From Thermoplasmata archaeon (GTDB lineage: Archaea > Thermoplasmatota > Thermoplasmata > Lutacidiplasmatales > UBA184), in assembly GCA_021798415.1 (NCBI GenBank), contig JAJZGO010000104.1, forward strand, positions 1 to 5,408: 5,408 nt of DNA. The letters are read 5' to 3'. Shown here in pieces: positions 1-4,434 of this stretch. Under the pieces are notes generated by a model. That model was not told the origin of the DNA. It ran no database searches and was given only the letters and a program-made list of their open reading frames with translations. The position numbers and the translations under genes were made by a program. How positions within the stretch are numbered: position 1 is the stretch's first letter; every line of letters starts with the position of its first letter.

Positions 1-252
1 CGTGCCGAGTCCGTCAGCCGTGTCCTCGCGCGGGCCGGGACGATCCTCGCGCAGGGCGACGTCCCCGACGACGCCGCGGCGCTGCCGGCCCGATGGCGGG
101 AAGAGTATCGTGCCGCGCTCGGCGCGACCGCTCCGCGGACATGGGGCGAGCATCCGCGACCGGCCCCGTCCCCGTGGCGTCGGGAGGACGAGGAGAAGCT
201 CGTCGGCGTGCTCGAGTCGGAGCTGGGCGTCCGGCTTCCCCGTCCGAGCTAG
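1..252 (+). CDS. C-terminal end of an unrecognised protein (5' partial)
   Basis: Frame 1 is open from the first base to a TAG at 250-252, giving 83 residues with the N-terminus outside the window. The fragment begins with a helix-like stretch (RAESVSRVLARAGTILAQGD), passes through an Arg/Pro/Trp-rich linker (around residues 45-63, with two Trp) and ends with an acidic helix (EDEEKLVGVLESELG) and a short basic/Pro tail. About 86% of third codon positions are G or C, and the composition is balanced, unlike the Arg- and Pro-flooded alternative frames over the same bases. No motif or family is recognised, so no function is proposed. It is transcribed towards the gene-poor stretch 253-636. A GC-rich imperfect hairpin follows the stop directly. 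That it is coding is likely; its identity is unknown. Confidence 0.6.
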   Translation, partial: RAESVSRVLARAGTILAQGDVPDDAAALPARWREEYRAALGATAPRTWGEHPRPAPSPWRREDEEKLVGVLESELGVRLPRPS

Positions 253-636
253 TCGCGCCCGGTGGCCCGGGTGCGCGGTTCGAGAACGCTGCGAGATCCC
301 GTTGCGAGAGGCCGAGGAGGATCATGTCCCGCGTCGGCCGCTCCGAGACCGCTTCGCGTTCCGGGCGCTCTTTCACGAGCCCCTTCCCGACGAACCCGAG
401 CCGGCGGAGCACCGCAAGCGTGGTGCCGTTCGGCTCGGGCGCTGGGGAGAGGCGGGCCGTGCGGGGGACACGAAGAGCCTACCCCAGGTCGGGAGCGCCC
501 GAGGGCTCGGGAACACGGAGAATAGGCGGTGGTGTCGGGAACGCCCGGCCGAGTCCGGCGTCGTCGCGCATGTCGACTCCCCCGGGAACCTCGACCTCCG
601 GTAACCACTTTGGCCAGGCCCCGCGCCGCCGGGGGG
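253..636. other. 384-base stretch without a convincing gene
   Basis: No open frame here looks like the confident genes of the window. Over about 281-480, two frames show partial coding character: a plus-strand frame (codons at 281, 284, ...) and the minus-strand frame whose GTG lies at 412-410. Both have about 78-82% G/C at third positions, against well over 90% in the exporter gene. The minus frame reads smoothly for about 50 residues (VLRRLGFVGKGLVKERPE...), but it then runs antisense into the first gene without a stop. Upstream in that same minus frame lies a 30-codon reading frame (ATG at 571-569, TAG at 481-479) with a GGGGGAG five bases before its ATG and a TTACC patch about 30 bases upstream. 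I looked for tRNA features: GGTTCGAG at 277-284 resembles a T-loop, but its flanks do not form a proper T-stem. It may be intergenic DNA, a small unrecognised gene or a decayed one. Confidence 0.5.
255..276 (+). terminator. Imperfect GC hairpin just after the stop of the first gene
   Basis: Bases 255-262 can pair with 267-276 around a four-base loop: five pairs next to the loop, a two-base bulge (272-273), then three more pairs. It starts three bases after the TAG at 250-252. There is no following T-tract, so it is not a classical intrinsic terminator. In DNA this GC-rich such a stem can arise by chance. Confidence 0.2.
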
Positions 637-1719
637 CTAGAGACGTTCGCCCCAGGTCGGCCGGTCGAGCCAGTCCTGGTCGACCGCCCGGATACCGTCG
701 CGCACGTGGTCCGCGGTGAGCACTTCCACGGGTCCCGACCTCAGCTTGGCGCGGACGGACGCCCGCGAGAGTGTCTCGGCCGATATGACCCGGAGCTCCT
801 CCGCCGCCCACCCGGAGACCGATCCTTCGTCGGAGTCGAGCATCCCGACGTGGACGGCGGCAAGAAAGGCATCCCGTTCGAGCCAGTAGGCGAGGTACGC
901 CGTGAGGAGTCCGAGGGCGGCCGGGTCGACCGTGGGCGGCCGTTCGGGCGGCGGGAAGACACCCAGCGAGCGCGTCCCACCCTCGGGAGCGAACTCGAGC
1001 GCTTCCCAGCCCCCGAGCCCGCGAGCGAGGCCGACGGGCCCCGTGCGTCCGTCCCAGAAGAGCGGCAACCGCTCGAGGCCGTCCTCACGGTCGGGCGGAT
1101 CCTCGGTCGGGAAGTCGCCGGGATCGGGCCCCTGGAGCTGCCCGCGGAGCCGACGGCGGACCTCCGCGTCGTCCTCCCACCGACCCTGGGCGGAGAGCAC
1201 GCGTTCGACCTTCTCGCCCCGTCGCCGCGTCGCGTCGAGGCGCCGTCGGGTCGCCGGTCCGAGCCGTTCCTCGACCGCCGCGAGCTCGCTCTCGAGGCCG
1301 CGGGGGGCCGGAGTCCGGGTTCCGCCGGCCCGGACGAGGAGCGCCGCCGGGTCGACCCCCGGGCAGGAGAGGACGACCGACGCCTGGAGCCGGCGACCGA
1401 GGTGGACGGTGAGGGGATACTCGCGGCACGGGTGAGGCCGACGTGCGTGCACCCGGCAGCGGTTCCCGACGAGGAACTGGCAGGCGCCGCCATCGGGCCG
1501 CGACGCGACGAACGCCTCTCGGCCTACGCGTCGGATCTCTGCCTCGGGAACGATCTCGAGCAACCCCGCGACCTCCGCCGTCTCGACCCTCGGCTCGGCG
1601 TAGCAACAGAGGCCACAGTCCGGACGGCACCCGAAAGTGAAGCCGTCGAGCAGCCGGGTATCCAGCCGGAGGGGACCGACGTCGTCGGTCCGCGTCGCGT
1701 CGGGGCGTCCGGTGGTCAT
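637..1719 (-). CDS. YkgJ/CxxCxxCC-family cysteine-cluster protein with long C-terminal extension
   Basis: This 360-residue protein carries the cysteine pattern of the YkgJ family (Pfam CxxCxxCC), thought to bind zinc, iron or an Fe-S cluster. The motif CRPDCGLCC supplies C31, C35, C38 and C39. Then come C80, C88 and C98 in the order CQFL..NRCRVHARRPHPCREYP, and C119 in LSCPG. These eight cysteines and the RPxxCRxYP signature are typical of the family, whose exact biochemical role is unsettled. Many family members are little more than this domain of about 100-130 residues. Here about 240 more residues follow: a charged helical stretch (about 141-195), a Pro/acidic linker (about 198-214) and a Trp/Leu-rich part (about 270-355) with no motif I recognise. 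No signal peptide or membrane segment is seen, so it is probably cytoplasmic. The ATG at 1719-1717 has no good Shine-Dalgarno; a TTAA patch about 30 bases upstream fits a short leader. It is divergent from the CBS gene. Confidence 0.88.
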   Translation of the reverse strand: MTTGRPDATRTDDVGPLRLDTRLLDGFTFGCRPDCGLCCYAEPRVETAEVAGLLEIVPEAEIRRVGREAFVASRPDGGACQFLVGNRCRVHARRPHPCREYPLTVHLGRRLQASVVLSCPGVDPAALLVRAGGTRTPAPRGLESELAAVEERLGPATRRRLDATRRRGEKVERVLSAQGRWEDDAEVRRRLRGQLQGPDPGDFPTEDPPDREDGLERLPLFWDGRTGPVGLARGLGGWEALEFAPEGGTRSLGVFPPPERPPTVDPAALGLLTAYLAYWLERDAFLAAVHVGMLDSDEGSVSGWAAEELRVISAETLSRASVRAKLRSGPVEVLTADHVRDGIRAVDQDWLDRPTWGERL

Positions 1720-1721
1720 CC

Positions 1722-1733
1722 TCGGTCGACCGA
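1722..1733. promoter_or_regulatory. 12-base perfect palindrome between TATA-like patch and start of the cysteine-protein gene
   Basis: TCGGTCGACCGA equals its own reverse complement. It lies 3-14 bases upstream of the ATG at 1719 and downstream of the TTAA at 1747-1750. A bound repressor there would block transcription start, so an operator is possible. One 12-base palindrome is expected by chance in a window of about this size. Confidence 0.25.
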
Positions 1734-1744
1734 CCGGCGCGCGC

Positions 1745-1753
1745 GCTTAACGG
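1745..1753 (-). promoter_or_regulatory. Putative TATA box for the cysteine-protein gene
   Basis: Read on the minus strand this is CCGTTAAGC. It is an isolated A/T patch in GC-rich DNA, centred about 30 bases before the ATG at 1719, which would place the start of transcription a few bases before the start codon, as in short-leader archaeal genes. Inferred from position and composition only. Confidence 0.4.
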
Positions 1754-1783
1754 TCTCGATGGACCCCACGCGCCGTCCGCACC

Positions 1784-1791
1784 CTCATAAC
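1784..1791 (+). promoter_or_regulatory. Putative TATA box for the CBS-domain gene
   Basis: The sequence CTCATAAC is the A/T-richest patch upstream of the ATG at 1813 and is centred 25 bases before it, the spacing expected for a leaderless archaeal transcript. No Shine-Dalgarno precedes this ATG, and no bacterial -10 (TANNNT) is found at the usual distance, which supports this reading. Confidence 0.45.
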
Positions 1792-1812
1792 CCGGGGGCC
1801 GCTCTCCCGAGC

Positions 1813-2256
1813 ATGGTGCTCCGGGCGAAGGACATCATGGACACGGACGTGCTCACGATCGACGAAGGGACCGACGCGCTCTCGTGCGCGCGAGCCATGG
1901 TCGCGCGTCGGAAGGGGTACGCCATCGTCACTCGCGGGGACCCGAGCGCCGTCGCGGGAATCGTGACGGAGTGGGACTTCCTCGAGAAGATCGTCGCGGG
2001 GGGGGTCGACCCGTCGGCCGTCCGGCTCCGCGACCTCGCCTCCCCCACGGTCCACGCTTGTGCTCCCGACACTCCGACCGATGAGGTCGTGACGACGATG
2101 TCGGCCCTCGGGATCCGCCGGATGGTCGTACGGACCGAGAGCCAGGTCCTCGGCGTGATCACCGCCAAGAATGTCCTCGCGATCTTCCGTCAGTACGTCG
2201 ACAAGCTCACGTCGGGGATCGCGGGCTACCAGTCGAACCTGACCCCGCTCGGCTGA
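1813..2256 (+). CDS. Two-CBS-domain protein
   Basis: This 147-residue protein consists of two tandem CBS repeats, which together form a Bateman module that usually binds adenine nucleotides (AMP, ATP, SAM or relatives) and acts as a ligand-sensing regulator. The first repeat covers about residues 7-62: it opens with DIMDTDVLTIDEGTDA and closes with VAGIVTEWDFLEKIV. The second covers about 72-127: LRDLASPTVHACAPDTPTDE, then the typical IRRMVV strand and VLGVITAKNVLAIF. The last 20 residues (QYVDKL...) form a short tail. No other domain is attached, so it must act on a partner that is not evident here. An in-frame ATG at 1759 would add 18 poorly structured, Pro/His-rich residues. I prefer 1813 because the fold begins there and a TATA-like patch lies 25 bases upstream, inside the longer form. 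The exporter gene follows on the same strand after 113 bases. Confidence 0.9.
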   Translation: MVLRAKDIMDTDVLTIDEGTDALSCARAMVARRKGYAIVTRGDPSAVAGIVTEWDFLEKIVAGGVDPSAVRLRDLASPTVHACAPDTPTDEVVTTMSALGIRRMVVRTESQVLGVITAKNVLAIFRQYVDKLTSGIAGYQSNLTPLG

Positions 2257-2268
2257 CGCTGGGGGAGA

Positions 2269-2326
2269 CTCGGACCGGGCGCCATGGGGCCGTTCTTGCC
2301 TCGGGCCGGGCCCGCTCTCGGACCGG
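2269..2326 (+). repeat. 10-base direct repeat upstream of the exporter gene
   Basis: CTCGGACCGG occurs at 2269-2278 and again at 2317-2326, start to start 48 bases apart, inside the 113-base gap between the CBS and exporter genes. The spacing is irregular with respect to helical turns (about 4.6). It could be a pair of regulator half-sites or chance in GC-rich DNA. Confidence 0.2.
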
Positions 2327-2356
2327 TCGTGGCCCGCAGGCGGTCGGACGCCGGCC

Positions 2357-2364
2357 GGGGAGGT
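2357..2364 (+). promoter_or_regulatory. Ribosome binding site of the exporter gene
   Basis: GGGGAGGT lies five bases before the ATG at 2370. It contains a full GGAGGT and is the only strong, well-spaced Shine-Dalgarno site in the window. It fixes the start codon and implies a real 5' leader or co-transcription with the CBS gene, in contrast to the apparently leaderless neighbours. Confidence 0.75.
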
Positions 2365-2369
2365 CGCTG

Positions 2370-3818
2370 ATGCAGTACAAGTGGCGCGTGCTCTCCAACA
2401 CGACCGTCGCGACGCTGATGTCCGCCATCGACGCGAACATCGTGCTCATCTCGCTCCCGACCATCGGGCGTGAGCTCGCGGACACGAGCGCGACCCTGCT
2501 TCTGTGGATCCTGCTCGGCTACTCGCTCCTGACCGCGGTGGTCCTGCTCAACTTCGGCCGGCTCTCCGACCTCTTCGGCCGCGTGCGCCTCTACGTGCTC
2601 GGGTTCGCGATCTTCACGGTCGGCTCGCTTTTGTGCGGGTTCTCCGAGACGGGACTCGAGCTCGTCCTTTTCCGGCTCGTCCAAGGGGTCGGCGCCGGCT
2701 TCCTCTTCTCGAACTCCGCGGCGATCATCACCGATGCGTTTCCCCCCAACGAACGCGGCCGGGCGCTCGGCGTGAACCAGGTGTCGATCGTCGCCGGGGC
2801 GGTCGCGGGGCTCGTCCTCGGGGGCATCATCACCTCCACGATCGGCTGGCGCTGGATCTTCTTCGTGAACGTTCCGATCGGGGTCGTCGCGACCCTGCGC
2901 GCGCGGTACGACCTCCGGGAACTCGTCCGGCCGGAGTCGGCGCCGCGGATCGACTGGTTCGGGAACGTATTGTTCGCGGGGGCGCTCACGATCGCCCTGG
3001 TCGGCATCACGCTCGGAGCGCTCGGCCAGTGGTCCGCGACCGACGCGTCGGTGGCGATCGTCGTGGGGATCGTCCTTCTCGGCGCGTTCCTCTACGTCGA
3101 GTCGCGCGAGCGCTCGCCGATGCTCGACCTCTCGCTGTTCCGCAGTCGGGAGTTCAGCGCCTCGGCGACGGCGATGCTGCTGAACGCGCTCGCCCGCGGA
3201 GCGTTCACGTTCATCCTCGTCTTCTACCTCCAGGGACCTCCGCGGTTCCTCAGCCCGTTCACGGCCGGTCTCTTCCTCATCCCCGTCTCCGCGTCCCTCG
3301 CCACCCTCGGCCCGGTGAGCGGCTGGCTCTCCGACCGGTACGGCCCTCGGCCGTTCTTGGTCGCCGGCCTCGTCGCGAGCGCCGCCGGCTTCCTCTGGCT
3401 CGCGACGATCGGCCCGAGCGACTCCTTCCTCGCCCTCACGCCCCCGCTCGTGCTGGTCGGCGCGGGGATGGGTCTCTTCGCCTCGCCGAACCGCGCGGCG
3501 ATGATGACGGCGGTGCCGCCGGCCCGCCGCGGGGTGGCGTCGGGCGTCGGCACGACGTTCATCAACAGCGGCGCGACGATCAGCCTCGGGATCACGCTCA
3601 TCGTGATGAGCTCGGTGCTCCCGCGCTCCGCGATCCAGGCGATCTTCCTGGGGACCGCGAGGGCCGGGACGCCGTTCCCGTCGGCGGCCGGGTTCCTCGA
3701 CGCGATCCACCTGATCTTCCTCGTCTCCGGGGTCCTTTGCCTCGTCGCGCTCGTGCCGTCGGTCCTCCGCGGAAAGACCCCGGCCCCTCCGGCCCCCGCC
3801 CCCGACGGGGGAGACTGA
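2370..3818 (+). CDS. DHA2-type MFS multidrug exporter (14-helix)
   Basis: This 482-residue integral membrane protein matches drug:H+ antiporters of the DHA2 (EmrB/QacA-like) branch of the major facilitator superfamily. Helix 1 carries the D1-type motif (SAIDANIVLISLPTIG, D21). The loop between helices 2 and 3 has motif A, GRLSDLFGR (63-71, D67 and R71). Helix 4 has motif B, FRLVQGVGAG (101-110, R102). Helix 5 has a motif C-like antiporter stretch (GAVAGLVLGG, 143-152), followed by the IGWRWIFFVNVPIG typical of DHA2. A second motif A-like loop (GWLSDRYGPR, 318-327) marks the second half. Counting hydrophobic stretches gives about 14 helices, and the length suits the group. The last 15 residues are Pro-rich and cytoplasmic. 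Substrate cannot be read from sequence. The gene has a strong Shine-Dalgarno and lies 113 bases after the CBS gene, so co-transcription is possible but unproven. No EmrA-like partner is present. It converges with the receiver-like gene. Confidence 0.93.
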   Translation: MQYKWRVLSNTTVATLMSAIDANIVLISLPTIGRELADTSATLLLWILLGYSLLTAVVLLNFGRLSDLFGRVRLYVLGFAIFTVGSLLCGFSETGLELVLFRLVQGVGAGFLFSNSAAIITDAFPPNERGRALGVNQVSIVAGAVAGLVLGGIITSTIGWRWIFFVNVPIGVVATLRARYDLRELVRPESAPRIDWFGNVLFAGALTIALVGITLGALGQWSATDASVAIVVGIVLLGAFLYVESRERSPMLDLSLFRSREFSASATAMLLNALARGAFTFILVFYLQGPPRFLSPFTAGLFLIPVSASLATLGPVSGWLSDRYGPRPFLVAGLVASAAGFLWLATIGPSDSFLALTPPLVLVGAGMGLFASPNRAAMMTAVPPARRGVASGVGTTFINSGATISLGITLIVMSSVLPRSAIQAIFLGTARAGTPFPSAAGFLDAIHLIFLVSGVLCLVALVPSVLRGKTPAPPAPAPDGGD

Positions 3819-3837
3819 GGCCGCCCGACGAGCGGGA

Positions 3838-3857
3838 AGGTCAACGGGGTTTGACCT
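3838..3857. repeat. Inverted repeat between convergent genes
   Basis: AGGTCAA and TTGACCT form a perfect seven-base stem around the six-base loop CGGGGT, 20 bases after the exporter stop and 56 bases before the end of the receiver-like gene. Its place between two convergent genes suggests a shared transcript-end structure. No T-tract adjoins it, so an operator-like site or chance remain possible. Confidence 0.35.
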
Positions 3858-3912
3858 CGGGTTCAAGAAGGGGAGTCGCCGCCGGTCGCCGGGTGAACCG
3901 CCCCGACGCCCT

Positions 3913-4320
3913 TCACGCCTCGCCGACGTTGGGAGGTGGCGCCTCGGATACGGCGGTGGACGTGTATTCGTCGAGGAGGCGGGCGAGGACGCTCGTCTCG
4001 AGAGGGAGCGGTAGCCACTTCACGTTCGGTGGCCAGGTGCGTCTCGTCTCGGCGAACGGGTCGCCGACCACGATCACCGGCAGCCGACGGGCGCCGTCCG
4101 GGAACGCCTCGGGGTACGTCTCGAGGAGTTCGGACCGGGCCTGGTTGCACGCGACGACGATCAGGTCGATTGGGTCCTGGGTCGCGTCCGAGAGACGGAG
4201 GGCGGCGTCGGCCGCCTCGTCGGCCGTCACGACGTGGAAGCCGAGGGTCTCGAGGAACACTCGTACGGAGTCGGCGAGGCTCGGGGTCTCGCGGACTACG
4301 AGCGCGGTCGGAATCAACAT
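3913..4320 (-). CDS. Stand-alone receiver-like protein lacking phosphorylation residues
   Basis: This 135-residue protein has the layout of a response-regulator receiver domain: strand 1 TALVVRETP (5-13), helix 1 SLADSVRVFLETLGF, strand 2 HVVTAD (29-34), strand 3 IDLIVVACN (51-59), strand 4 LPVIVVGDP (80-88), strand 5 VKWLPLPLE (100-108) and a last helix ending near 119. The usual active-site residues are altered. The acidic pair after strand 1 is R10-E11. The phosphoacceptor Asp position holds A57 (DLIVVA where DLVLLD is common). The strand-4 Thr/Ser is G86, and the conserved Lys before Pro in strand 5 is L105. It should therefore not be phosphorylated in the normal way. The last 16 residues are a disordered-looking Ala/Pro/Glu tail; no output domain follows. 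It is divergent from the histidine kinase gene. The fold is inferred from the strand/helix pattern, so a related Rossmann-like fold is the main alternative. Confidence 0.75.
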   Translation of the reverse strand: MLIPTALVVRETPSLADSVRVFLETLGFHVVTADEAADAALRLSDATQDPIDLIVVACNQARSELLETYPEAFPDGARRLPVIVVGDPFAETRRTWPPNVKWLPLPLETSVLARLLDEYTSTAVSEAPPPNVGEA

Positions 4321-4341
4321 CGAGCGGAGTACCTCGGGCCG

Positions 4342-4349
4342 GGTATTCG
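4342..4349 (-). promoter_or_regulatory. Putative TATA box for the receiver-like gene
   Basis: On the minus strand this reads CGAATACC. The A/T patch is centred about 25 bases before the ATG at 4320, matching the spacing at the CBS gene and suggesting a leaderless transcript. A weak alternative signal, GAGGT, lies ten bases before the ATG (minus strand, 4335-4331) and could act as a distant Shine-Dalgarno. Confidence 0.4.
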
Positions 4350-4380
4350 TCCCGCCGTGGAGTTGGCTTGACCCCTCGAG

Positions 4381-4392
4381 CGGGCCGGCCCG
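4381..4392. promoter_or_regulatory. 12-base perfect palindrome in the receiver/kinase divergent region
   Basis: CGGGCCGGCCCG equals its own reverse complement and lies near the middle of the 114 bases between the two divergent starts, just upstream of the candidate kinase promoter. A shared operator would be well placed here. Being pure G/C in GC-rich DNA, it is more likely than average to arise by chance. Confidence 0.22.
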
Positions 4393-4394
4393 GG

Positions 4395-4404
4395 AACCTC
4401 AAGT
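4395..4404 (+). promoter_or_regulatory. Weak candidate TATA box for the histidine kinase gene
   Basis: AACCTCAAGT is the A/T-richest patch before the ATG at 4435, centred about 35 bases upstream, which would leave a leader of roughly 8-10 bases. No good Shine-Dalgarno precedes the ATG. This is the least convincing of the four TATA-like calls. Confidence 0.25.
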
Positions 4405-4434
4405 CCGCCCGCACCTTCGCACGGCGGACGGCCC

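Noticed and set aside
277..284. T-loop-like GGTTCGAG suggesting a tRNA
   Set aside because: The flanking bases form only about three of the five T-stem pairs, and no D-arm, anticodon arm or acceptor stem could be placed around it.
479..571. In-frame TAG (481-479) between two minus-strand open stretches, as a possible recoded (pyrrolysine-type) codon
   Set aside because: Both sides lack clear coding character, and TAG is used as an ordinary stop at the ends of the first gene and the cysteine-protein gene.
529..1812. Long plus-strand open frame running into the CBS gene across the whole cysteine-protein gene
   Set aside because: It is antisense to a gene with a clear eight-cysteine signature; stops are rare in this frame because of the GC-rich codon use of the opposite strand. 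Only the part from 1813 has a recognisable fold.
2226..3866. 546-codon minus-strand open frame covering the exporter gene
   Set aside because: Composition is almost only Arg, Glu, Asp, Pro, Gly and Ala with no fold, typical of the antisense of a GC-rich membrane-protein gene whose plus strand has all MFS motifs.
4368..4373. TTGACC as a bacterial -35 box for the kinase gene
   Set aside because: No -10-like sequence follows at 16-18 bases; that position is pure G/C.
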